Of a stretch of 64,000 nucleotides of DNA, positions 23,773 through 31,690 are shown piece by piece. Source of the stretch: Bacillota bacterium (GTDB taxonomy: Bacteria; Bacillota; Sulfobacillia; JAUYEG01). The notes under the pieces were generated by a model. It was not told the DNA's origin and did not search any database. It saw only the letters and a list, made by a program, of their open reading frames with translations. Location of the stretch: contig JAUYEG010000100.1 in NCBI GenBank assembly GCA_030691505.1, forward strand, positions 62,001 through 126,000. The letters are read 5' to 3'. How positions within the stretch are numbered: position 1 is the stretch's first letter; each line of letters opens with the position of its first letter. Position numbers and translations under genes: made by a program.

Positions 23773-24630
23773 ATGGTGGCCGTAAGGATCGTTACCGACA
23801 GCACCGCCGACCTGTCCGAAGAGCACGTCAAGGATTGCGGGCTGACGGTGATACCGCTCAATGTCCATTTTGGCGACGAAACCTACAAAGATGGGGTTGA
23901 CCTGACACCGGAGCAGTTCATGGTCAAGCTCAAGTCGACGCCCGCAATACCCCGGACGTCGCAGCCGTCCGCCGGCGAGTTTCTGGAGATCTACAGGCGC
24001 CTCGCCGCAGACGGCGATGAGGTCGTCAGTATCCACATCTCCGGCCGTCTCAGCGGCACAATCGCATCCGCCGACGCCGCCAGGGGCATGGCCGAGGGCA
24101 GCGTCACGGTTGTGGACAGCCTCAGCGCAAGCCAGGGCCTCGCGATGTGCGCCATGGTGGCGGGACGGGCCGCCCAGGCCGGACGGAGCAAGGACGACAT
24201 CCTGGCGTTGGTGCAACGGCTGATTCCGGAAACGTACATCATCTTCTCGGTGGACACACTCGAGTATCTTCAGAAAAACGGGCGGATCGGGAGGGCGCAG
24301 GCTCTGCTCGGTTCACTGCTCAACGTCAAGCCGATCCTGATTCTGGACAAAGATGGCGTCGTCGCGCCGTATGACAAGGTCCGAGGCAAGTCCCGGGTGA
24401 TTCCCCGGCTGGTGAGCGCTGTAAAGGAGCGGATCCCCGCCGGAACCAAGGTCAGGATCGCGGCAATTCACGCCCAGGCAGAGGATGCCGCCCAGGCGCT
24501 CCTCGAGGAAACCGGCAAGCACTACCAGGTGCAGGAGAAATGGGTGGCGCCGATCGGTCCGGTCATCGGATGTCACACGGGGCCGGGTGCCATAGGGGTA
24601 ATCATCCAGCGCGTCGCGGACGGAGAATAG
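23773..24630 (+). CDS. DegV-family fatty acid-binding protein (likely FakB)
   Basis: 285-residue DegV protein. It starts VRIVTDSTADL and contains the fatty acid-binding motifs TSQPSAGEF, HISGRLSGT and a C-terminal GCHTGPGAIGV. Such proteins hold a fatty acid for phosphorylation by FakA, encoded here at 12691. Its place directly after plsX supports a role as FakB, since both feed acyl-phosphate to phospholipid synthesis. The ATG at 23773 follows GGGGGAGAG. The open frame extends far upstream through plsX but without conservation. A terminator-like hairpin follows it. Confidence 0.92.
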   Translation: MVAVRIVTDSTADLSEEHVKDCGLTVIPLNVHFGDETYKDGVDLTPEQFMVKLKSTPAIPRTSQPSAGEFLEIYRRLAADGDEVVSIHISGRLSGTIASADAARGMAEGSVTVVDSLSASQGLAMCAMVAGRAAQAGRSKDDILALVQRLIPETYIIFSVDTLEYLQKNGRIGRAQALLGSLLNVKPILILDKDGVVAPYDKVRGKSRVIPRLVSAVKERIPAGTKVRIAAIHAQAEDAAQALLEETGKHYQVQEKWVAPIGPVIGCHTGPGAIGVIIQRVADGE

Positions 24631-24717
24631 GGCAGGGGACCGTGCCTGTCGCGGCTTTGGCCGCCCCGGGCGCGGGCCACCCCTCTTCCCGCGCTCCGAC
24701 CGTCGAGGGGTTCTTGG

Positions 24718-24748
24718 GAAGCCCGGTCCGTCCGGGCTTCATCTTCTT
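24718..24748 (+). terminator. Terminator-like hairpin between the DegV gene and fabG
   Basis: Nine-base stem GAAGCCCGG / CCGGGCTTC with loop TCCGT, followed by ATCTTCTT. It looks like a Rho-independent terminator, yet fabG starts only 25 bases later and no new promoter is seen, so it may only dampen read-through. Confidence 0.6.
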
Positions 24749-24772
24749 GGTGGTGTGGGAGGTCTTGCGAAC

Positions 24773-25516
24773 ATGGCTTCTGACGAGCGCACCGTCCTGG
24801 TGACCGGCGCGTCGCGCGGCATCGGCAAGGCCTGCGCGCTGGCCCTGGCGGAGCCCGGGACCTTCGTTGCCGTCAATTATCGTTCGCGGCAGGGCGAGGC
24901 GGAGGAGGTGCTGCGGGCAGTCGAGAAGAATGGCGCCCGCGGGATGCTCCTGCCTTGTGATGTTGCCGATCCGCAGGCGATTGCCGAGGCACTCGCCGCC
25001 CTGGTGCGGCAAACCGGCAGGCTCGATGTCCTGGTCAATAACGCGGGCGTGACGGCCGACCAGCTCTCGATGCGGATGAGCGACCAGGACTGGATCCGGG
25101 TCCTGCAGACCAACCTGACAGGGGCTTTCTACTGCACCCGGGCGGCCCTCCGGCCAATGCTGCGGCAGCGGTCGGGCAGGATCATCATGATGAGCTCGAT
25201 CGTCGGGGTCCACGGCAACGCGGGACAAGCCAACTACGCGGCCGCCAAAGCGGGGCTGATCGGGCTGGCCAAGTCAGTGGCTCTCGAAGTTGCATCGCGC
25301 GGCATTACCGCGAATGTCGTCGCGCCCGGGTTCATAGAGACAGAGATGACCGGGGCCATGTCCCCGGAGGCCCGTCAGGCCATGCTGAGCCGGGTTCCAA
25401 TGGGCCGCCCCGGTACTGCCGGGGAGGTTGCCGCCCTGGTGAGCTTCCTTGCCGGGCGGGACAGTGGATACATTACGGGTCAAGTGTTTATCATTGATGG
25501 CGGGCTGACTACTTAG
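24773..25516 (+). CDS. fabG: 3-oxoacyl-ACP reductase FabG
   Basis: NADPH-dependent reduction of 3-oxoacyl-ACP in fatty acid elongation. Short-chain dehydrogenase motifs: TGASRGIG (11-18), NNAG (about 89-92), and the catalytic S142, Y155, K159. The C-terminus GQVFIIDGGLTT is typical for FabG. Product 247 residues. GGGAGG lies ten bases before the ATG. acpP follows after 27 bases. fabD, fabH and fabF are not in this cluster. Confidence 0.94.
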   Translation: MASDERTVLVTGASRGIGKACALALAEPGTFVAVNYRSRQGEAEEVLRAVEKNGARGMLLPCDVADPQAIAEALAALVRQTGRLDVLVNNAGVTADQLSMRMSDQDWIRVLQTNLTGAFYCTRAALRPMLRQRSGRIIMMSSIVGVHGNAGQANYAAAKAGLIGLAKSVALEVASRGITANVVAPGFIETEMTGAMSPEARQAMLSRVPMGRPGTAGEVAALVSFLAGRDSGYITGQVFIIDGGLTT

Positions 25517-25543
25517 GCAACAGCATGGGGGGAGGGTGGCCGG

Positions 25544-25786
25544 GTGGCGGACAAGGATGCGGTGTTCGAGCGCGTCAAACAGCTTATCCTGGATCAACTG
25601 GACGTTGCGGGTGAGGAGATCACCCCTGACGCCCGCTTCATCGATGACCTGGGCGCGGACTCTTTGGACATCGTGGAGCTGATCATGGCAATCGAAGAGG
25701 AGTTTGACCTGGAGATACCGGACGAGCATGCCGAACGCATAGCCACGGTGGGCGACGCGGTTGCGTACATCAAGGAGAATGGCTAG
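25544..25786 (+). CDS. acpP: Acyl carrier protein
   Basis: 80-residue acidic carrier for growing fatty acids. The phosphopantetheine-accepting Ser is S40 in [14 protein letters not shown] start with a long purine-rich GGGGGGAGGGT upstream. It lies between fabG and rnc as in many Firmicutes, but the usual fabF between acpP and rnc is missing. Confidence 0.96.
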   Translation: MADKDAVFERVKQLILDQLDVAGEEITPDARFIDDLGADSLDIVELIMAIEEEFDLEIPDEHAERIATVGDAVAYIKENG

Positions 25787-25976
25787 TAAGGATAGCGGCC
25801 AGAACTAAGTCGGCGGGCTTGGCAGCCCGGCTCCTCCCCAGACTGTAAGACTAAAGCAGCGGCGAGTAGGTGGCCGGCGTTCGCCCGGCCTCCCCTTTTT
25901 CGGCCCGGCCGTGCCGCCGGTCCCGCTGCCGGCGTGTCTTGGCGTCCTACTTGCCTTCGTGGGGGTGTCCAGACCG

Positions 25977-26726
25977 ATGTCCACATTCCGCGATCGCCTG
26001 TCTTCCGCCCTGACCGGGGCGGGCCTGGACATCGATCAGCTTTCTGGCCTGGATGTGGCCCTGACCCACACCTCGTACGTCCATGAAACGGGGGCACAGT
26101 GCGAGCACAACGAGCGACTTGAGTTCCTCGGCGATGCCGTGTTCGGGCTGGCTGTTGCCGAGGAGCTGTTTCACGGCTATCCCGACGCGGACCCGGGCGA
26201 ACTCACACGGCTGCGCGCGGGCGTGGTTTCGGGTGACGCCCTTGCCGCGGTCGCCCGGCGCCTGGGCATCGGTGAGGATCTGCGCCTCGGCCGGGGAGAG
26301 GACCAGAGCGGGGGGCGGCAACGCCTTTCCAATCTGGGCCGGGCGATGGAGGCGGTGATTGGCGCGGTTTATCTGAGCGTCGGCTATGACGCCACCAAGC
26401 GGCTTGTGCGCGAGCTGCTCGGCACGGACATCAGTGCGGCGTCCTCTGACGTGACGCACGGTGACCCGAAATCAGCCCTCCAGGAATTGGTCCAAGCCTG
26501 CGGCCAGAGCCCGTCCTACCGGGTGGTCAGCCACAGCGGTCCAGATCACGCTCCGGAGTGGGTGGTGGAGGCCGAGGCCGGGGGCCTCGTGGCCTGCGGT
26601 CGGGGCGGCAGCCGCCGGCAGGCGGAGCAGGACGCCGCAGACCGGTTGCTTGGCCGGCTGAGAAGCCAGGAGCCGCCGGAGCGCCCAAATCCGGGCCAGG
26701 TGCAGGTCGCGGACCGCGGGCGTTGA
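25977..26726 (+). CDS. rnc: Ribonuclease III
   Basis: Cuts double-stranded RNA, including rRNA precursors. The catalytic signature NERLEFLGDAV is at 45-55, and the second acidic motif is in GRAMEAVIGAVYL. A double-stranded RNA-binding domain follows (about 160-235: DPKSALQELVQ ... GGSRRQAEQDAA). The ATG at 25977 follows GGGGGTG by about nine bases; the open frame extends upstream to 25911 without conservation. Product 249 residues. Confidence 0.95.
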   Translation: MSTFRDRLSSALTGAGLDIDQLSGLDVALTHTSYVHETGAQCEHNERLEFLGDAVFGLAVAEELFHGYPDADPGELTRLRAGVVSGDALAAVARRLGIGEDLRLGRGEDQSGGRQRLSNLGRAMEAVIGAVYLSVGYDATKRLVRELLGTDISAASSDVTHGDPKSALQELVQACGQSPSYRVVSHSGPDHAPEWVVEAEAGGLVACGRGGSRRQAEQDAADRLLGRLRSQEPPERPNPGQVQVADRGR

Positions 26727-26771
26727 ATCTCCTCCCCAGGGTCACCCAGCCCCGGACGGAGGGTTGTACCA

Positions 26772-27032
26772 TTGGATAAGCTAAGGGTATCGGCTCAGTC
26801 AAGCCCCAAATCCCTCGCAGGTGCTCTAGCAGCTGTACTCCGTGAAAAGGGTGTCGCCGAAATGCAGGCCGTCGGTGCCGGCGCGGTAAACCAGGCGGTC
26901 AAGGCAATCGCAATCGCGCGTGGGTTCGTCGCCCCCAACGGTATCGACCTGGTCTCTGTACCCGCGTTTGCAGAGATTGAGATTGAGGGAGAGGCGCGAA
27001 CGGCGATCAGGTTTATCGTCGAGCCGCGCTAA
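26772..27032 (+). CDS. spoVS: Stage V sporulation protein S
   Basis: 86-residue SpoVS, an Alba-like protein that affects sporulation and coat formation in Bacillus. Nearly the whole length matches the highly conserved family: LRVSAQSSPKSLAGAL, VGAGAVNQAVKAIAIARG and IEIEGEARTAIRFIVEPR. The TTG start at 26772 is set by GGAGGG (26757-26762), nine bases upstream. Its place between rnc and smc is unusual as far as I know; in Bacillus it lies elsewhere (near ymdB). Confidence 0.95.
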   Translation: MDKLRVSAQSSPKSLAGALAAVLREKGVAEMQAVGAGAVNQAVKAIAIARGFVAPNGIDLVSVPAFAEIEIEGEARTAIRFIVEPR

Positions 27033-27069
27033 GAGCGCCTGAGGACCAAGCCACAACCGCTTTCGTCGG

Positions 27070-27092
27070 GCCGGCGGTGCCCCCGGCTTGTT
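27070..27092 (+). terminator. Weak terminator candidate after spoVS
   Basis: Five-base stem GCCGG/CCGGC with an eight-base loop, followed by TTGTTC. Short stem, so low confidence. Confidence 0.3.
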
Positions 27093-27218
27093 CGGGCGGC
27101 CTGCACTTTGCTGTACGTGCCTCGTTCCGAATCCCCATGATAGAATGTCACAGGCATGTTCGCCCCGGCCAGCGCACATCGTGCCGGCCCAGTCGTCTAG
27201 GAGCGGGGGAGATCCGTC

Positions 27219-30200
27219 ACGCGGCTCAAACGTCTTGAGCTATTTGGGTTCAAGTCCTTCGCCGACCGCGTCAGCTTCGAACTCTGCAGCGGGGTCAACG
27301 TGCTGGTCGGACCCAACGGCAGCGGCAAGAGCAATGTGGTCGACGCTCTGCGCTGGGTCTTCGGTGAGCAAAACCCGCGCTTGCTCCGCAGCCAGAGATG
27401 GCAGGAGGTCATATTCGGGGGCAGCGCGGCCCGGAGACCCCTGGCCCTGGCCGAGGCAACCGTATTGCTCGACAACTCCGATGGCGCCCTGGGCTTGCCC
27501 CATGCTGAGGTAGAGGTGTCGCGCCGTCTTCTCCGTTCCGGCGAAACCGAGTACTCGATAAACCGCCAGCCCTGCCGTCTCAAAGACGTGCAGGACCTGC
27601 TCGCCGGCACCGGCGCGGCCGCCGTCTACACGTACGTGGGCCAGTCCGCGGTTGACGAGGCTCTCAATGCGCGGCCCGAGGACCGCCGCGCCGCGTTCGA
27701 GGAGGCGGCCGGCCTGGCCCGGTACCGGCAGCGCAGCCAGGATGCGGGCCGCCGCCTGGGCGAGATCGAGCAGGCGAGCCAGCGCCTCGGGGACCTTGTC
27801 GCCGAGCTGGGCCGCCAGCTGGAGCCGCTGGGCCGCGAGGCCGAGTTGGCGGACAGCTTCCTCGCCTTGCGTCGCGAGCGCGAGGATGTCGAGGCCTTGA
27901 TCTGGGCCGATGCGGCATTTCGACGGGAAAGAAGGCAGCGGGACGCTATTCAGCGCCGGCACGAGCTCGTCGCCAGGGCAGGTGACGCGGCGCGGGTCCA
28001 GGCCGGCCTCGAGGAGGAGGCCGCGGCCGCGGAGCGCAACCTGGCCATTTTGCGCGGAGAGCAAGCACAAGCGGAGGCCGCTGCCCGCGCCCTGCTCGTC
28101 GAAGAGAACAGGCGCCGCGCGGCCGCAGCCGTGTTGGAGGAGCGCCGGACGAGCCTCCGCGGCGAGGACGCGGACCTGGCCGAGCGCCTGGGCGTGCTTC
28201 GGGAACGGAGCGGCGAGATCGAGCGCGCTTTGGCCGAGACGGCTTCTGCGCCGCCCTCCGAAACAGCGCCCGGCCGTGCCCCTGACGCGGCCGCCCTTGC
28301 CGGCGCCGAAGCCCGGCTTGTCGCGGCGGCCATCAGGCTTGAGCAAGAGGTCGACCGTAGGCGGCGCTGCTCCGCCGCGGCCGACGGCGCGGGCCGCGAA
28401 CTGGCTGCGCTGCATGAAGCTTCGCGTTCCGGGCAGGACCGGCTTTCAGCCCTGACCCGGCGTCTGACAGCCCTTGATCAGCAGCTTGCCGCGATGGCCG
28501 GCGAGCTCGACAGGGCGAGCGGGGAGCGCGCACGGGTCCATGCGGCACAGGCCGCTTTCGAGGAGTCGCTGCGCCTGCTGCGCGAACGGCGCAGGGCGGG
28601 CCAGGCCGACCTGGCCGGGGTGCGCGCCGCGGAGGCTTCCGAGCGCGAGCGGCACAGCGCCCTCAACGGGCAGTCGCTGGTGGCGAGGGAACGGCTCGCC
28701 TCGCTCGACCGCGAACCTGTGCCCCTCGCGGCTGCCGCCGCCGAGGCCGCTCGGCTGGCGCGCGCAGCCCACGGGCTGGACCCTGCGCAGCTTGGTGACC
28801 TCCTGGCGGTTGATCCCGGATACGAGCGGGCGACCGAAGCCGCGCTGGGCATCGCGATATACGCCCTGCTGGTGCCCGACTGGGATGCCGCCGCGGCGAT
28901 CGTCGACAGCCGCGCAAAGGCGGCTTCCGGCAACCGCGGCACGGCCGTCTTCCTCCCGGCAACGGCGGCCCGCGCAGTGCGCGACGGGGTTCGTGCGCCG
29001 CTTGACCCCCTGCGGGACCACGTTCGGGCCGCCGGGGACGATGGGCCGGTCGGCCGGCTGGTTGCGGCACTGCTCGGGGGGATCGCGGTGACCACCGACC
29101 TGCCGGCCGCGATCCGCGCCGTCCGGGGCAACCCGGAACTCAGTGCCGCGGTGACCGGCGATGGACGGGCCGTCCTGCAGGGTGGGCTGGTGCTTGACGG
29201 CCCCTCAATGCCGCAGGCCGGCCCCGTGACCGTCCGGCGCGAAAGGCAAGAGCTGGCGGCCGAGGTTGGCCGGCTTGGCGCCCAGTGTTCGGCATCGGAG
29301 TCCAAGCTGCGCGATCTCGCGGCGCGCGCGGACGCGCTGGTCCGAGAGGGCGCACAGGCCGGCGCGGCCATTTCCGCCGCGGAGGCGGAGCTCCGGCGGG
29401 GCACGGACGGGGCGAGGAAGATCGCTGAAACTCTGGCAGCTCTCGGGGCACGGAGGGAGGCTCTGGCCGAGGAGCGGGCAAGGACGGTGCGCGAGCACGA
29501 GGAACTGACTACCAAGCTTGAGCGGTTGGCCGGCCGCCTCCAGGTCGCCACGCAGCATTGCGGCCAGCTTGCTGACGATCTCGCCGCCGCCGCGCTGGCT
29601 GATGCCGAAGCCGAGCACCGCGCCGCCCAGGCCGAGCACGCCCAACTGCGAGTGGAGCTTGCAAGAGCCGAAGAGATAGCCAAGGCCGGGCGCGAGCGCC
29701 GGCAGCGTCTGGCCGCCGAGGCAGAGCGTATCGCCCGGGAGCTTGACGCGACCCTGTCCCGCCGAAAGTCGCTGGTATCGTTGCTCCGTGAGGCCGAGCA
29801 AACCCTCTCGGCCGAGCAGGAGGCGCTTTCGGCATGCGCTCACGCACGTGCCGTACAGGAGCAAAAGACATCGCGGGCGGCCCGCGAACTGGCTGCGGCT
29901 CAGGACGTGGTAGCCGGACTGACCAGGCAGGCGCGCGAGATGGCGTCGGCGAGGGCCGGGCTCGAAGGGCGGCGGCATAGGCTCGACCTGCTGGTGGAGA
30001 GGTTTGCCGGCGAGGGCCGGAGCCTGGCCGTGGAGAGGAAATCGCTCCCGCCGCGGTTTGAACCGCTTGAGCCGGCCGTCCACCAGGACCCGGAGGGCCT
30101 GCGGTCGCGCGCCGCCCAGTTGACGGCGCAGCTCGCGGAGTTGGGTTCGGCTGACCTGGGGGCTTCGGAGCAACACCGCCGCTTGCGCGAGCGGCAGGAC

Positions 30201-30764
30201 TTCCTGCTGCGCCAGCAGACCGAGCTCAGAGACTCGGCTGCCGCTCTGCGTAACTCGGCGGGCGAGCTTGAGCGGGAGATGGCCCGCCGGTTCCGGGACT
30301 GCTTTGAACAAATCAGGCTGGATTTCCAGCGGATCTTCGTCCAGCTTTTCGGCGGCGGGGAGGCTGACCTCAGGCTGAGCGACCCCGACGACTTGCTGTC
30401 ATCGGGGGTGGAAATAGCGGCCCAGCCTCCGGGGAAGCGCATGACGAGCCTCGCGCTGCTATCGGGCGGCGAACGGGCTCTGACCGCGGTGGCGCTGTTA
30501 TTTGCCGTTATGGGCACCCCGGTCGCGGGGTTTAGCGTCCTCGACGAGGTCGATGCCTATCTCGACGAGCCAAATTGCGCGCGCTTCGGCCGCTACCTGA
30601 GGTTGCTTGCCGGCAGCCGGCAGTTCCTCGTGATAACTCACAATAGGGGAACGATGGAGGCCGCCGACGTGCTCTACGGGCTGACCATGGAGGAACAGGG
30701 AGTATCGCGGGTGGTATCGGTCCGCCTTGACCAGCCCGCAGCCTCTGGAGGGAGTGCCGGTTGA
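27219..30764 (+). CDS. smc: Chromosome segregation ATPase SMC; ACG in place of a start codon
   Basis: Large ATPase that compacts and segregates the chromosome with ScpA and ScpB. Head motifs: Walker A GPNGSGKS (31-38), signature LLSGGERAL and Walker B FSVLDEVDAYLDEPN near the C-terminus. Long coiled coils (about 170-480 and 650-1000) flank a hinge (about 500-640). Length 1181 is typical. The conserved N-terminus LKRLELFGFKSFADR is encoded, but the codon at the Met position is ACG (27219), with GGGAG seven bases upstream. The first canonical start is a GTG at 27300, which would remove 27 conserved residues. A stop at 27198 excludes an earlier start. It overlaps ftsY (TTGA). Confidence 0.95.
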   Translation, partial: TRLKRLELFGFKSFADRVSFELCSGVNVLVGPNGSGKSNVVDALRWVFGEQNPRLLRSQRWQEVIFGGSAARRPLALAEATVLLDNSDGALGLPHAEVEVSRRLLRSGETEYSINRQPCRLKDVQDLLAGTGAAAVYTYVGQSAVDEALNARPEDRRAAFEEAAGLARYRQRSQDAGRRLGEIEQASQRLGDLVAELGRQLEPLGREAELADSFLALRREREDVEALIWADAAFRRERRQRDAIQRRHELVARAGDAARVQAGLEEEAAAAERNLAILRGEQAQAEAAARALLVEENRRRAAAAVLEERRTSLRGEDADLAERLGVLRERSGEIERALAETASAPPSETAPGRAPDAAALAGAEARLVAAAIRLEQEVDRRRRCSAAADGAGRELAALHEASRSGQDRLSALTRRLTALDQQLAAMAGELDRASGERARVHAAQAAFEESLRLLRERRRAGQADLAGVRAAEASERERHSALNGQSLVARERLASLDREPVPLAAAAAEAARLARAAHGLDPAQLGDLLAVDPGYERATEAALGIAIYALLVPDWDAAAAIVDSRAKAASGNRGTAVFLPATAARAVRDGVRAPLDPLRDHVRAAGDDGPVGRLVAALLGGIAVTTDLPAAIRAVRGNPELSAAVTGDGRAVLQGGLVLDGPSMPQAGPVTVRRERQELAAEVGRLGAQCSASESKLRDLAARADALVREGAQAGAAISAAEAELRRGTDGARKIAETLAALGARREALAEERARTVREHEELTTKLERLAGRLQVATQHCGQLADDLAAAALADAEAEHRAAQAEHAQLRVELARAEEIAKAGRERRQRLAAEAERIARELDATLSRRKSLVSLLREAEQTLSAEQEALSACAHARAVQEQKTSRAARELAAAQDVVAGLTRQAREMASARAGLEGRRHRLDLLVERFAGEGRSLAVERKSLPPRFEPLEPAVHQDPEGLRSRAAQLTAQLAELGSADLGASEQHRRLRERQDFLLRQQTELRDSAAALRNSAGELEREMARRFRDCFEQIRLDFQRIFVQLFGGGEADLRLSDPDDLLSSGVEIAAQPPGKRMTSLALLSGGERALTAVALLFAVMGTPVAGFSVLDEVDAYLDEPNCARFGRYLRLLAGSRQFLVITHNRGTMEAADVLYGLTMEEQGVSRVVSVRLDQPAASGGSAG

Positions 30765-31690
30765 CTGCCAAGTCGCTTTTCGCTGGACTCGAACGAGCCC
30801 GACGGGGGTTCTGGGGCCGGCTCGGGGACCTGGCCGCCGGGCGGCGGCCGGTTGACGATGATCTCTGGGATCAACTCGAGGAGTCGCTCGTCGCGTCGGA
30901 CATGGGCACGGGACTGGCCCTTGAGGTGCTGGCGGAGGTCCGGCGGGATCTGCCCCGGCGCGCCGACGCCGATCAGCTGTGGTCCCTTTTGGCTGTCAAG
31001 CTCAAAGGGCTGCTTGGTCCGCCGGTGCCGCTGGTTTCCGCGGGCAAGCCGGGTGAGCCCGCGGTCATCGCCGTCGTGGGCGTAAACGGGACCGGCAAGA
31101 CCACGACGATCGGCAAGCTGGCCCACCGTTTTGTCAGGGAAGGGGCTGGCGTGGTGCTCGGCGCCGGCGACACATTCCGGGCCGCGGCGGCGGAACAGCT
31201 GGCCATTTGGGGCCAGCGGGCAGGAGCTCAAGTGGTGGCCCACAAGGCGGGCGCGGATCCGGCCGCCGTCGCCTTCGACGCCATCCAGGCCGCGATCGCC
31301 CGCCGCTCGGGCGTGGTCATCCTTGACACGGCCGGCCGCCTGCACACGCGCCAGAACCTGATGGAGGAGCTGCGCAAGGTGCTGCGGGTCAGCGGCAAGG
31401 CTATGCCCGGCGCGCCCCACGAGGTGCTGCTGGTCATCGACGCGCCGACTGGTGGAAACGCAGTTGAGCAGGCGCGGACATTCAGGGAGGCTTGCGCCGT
31501 GACGGGCGTGGTTTTGACCAAGCTCGACGGCACGGCGCGCGGCGGCACCGTGTTCAGAATCCGTCGCGAGCTGGATATCCCTATTAAGCTCGTGGGCACC
31601 GGCGAAAAGCTGGAGGACCTGATGGATTTTGAGCCCGGCGAGTTCGTCAAGGCCTTGCTCCAGCCGGTTACGGGGGGGAACGGCAAGTGA
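30761..31690 (+). CDS. ftsY: Signal recognition particle receptor FtsY
   Basis: GTPase receptor that brings SRP-ribosome complexes to the membrane. NG domains only: an N domain (about 1-90) and a G domain with GVNGTGKTT (107-115), DTFRAAAAEQL, DTAGRL and TKLDGTARGG. The acidic A domain of the E. coli protein is absent, as usual in Firmicutes. 309 residues. The TTG start overlaps the smc stop and the stop overlaps ffh, so smc-ftsY-ffh are translationally coupled. ylxM, often between ftsY and ffh, is absent. Confidence 0.96.
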   Translation: MTAKSLFAGLERARRGFWGRLGDLAAGRRPVDDDLWDQLEESLVASDMGTGLALEVLAEVRRDLPRRADADQLWSLLAVKLKGLLGPPVPLVSAGKPGEPAVIAVVGVNGTGKTTTIGKLAHRFVREGAGVVLGAGDTFRAAAAEQLAIWGQRAGAQVVAHKAGADPAAVAFDAIQAAIARRSGVVILDTAGRLHTRQNLMEELRKVLRVSGKAMPGAPHEVLLVIDAPTGGNAVEQARTFREACAVTGVVLTKLDGTARGGTVFRIRRELDIPIKLVGTGEKLEDLMDFEPGEFVKALLQPVTGGNGK

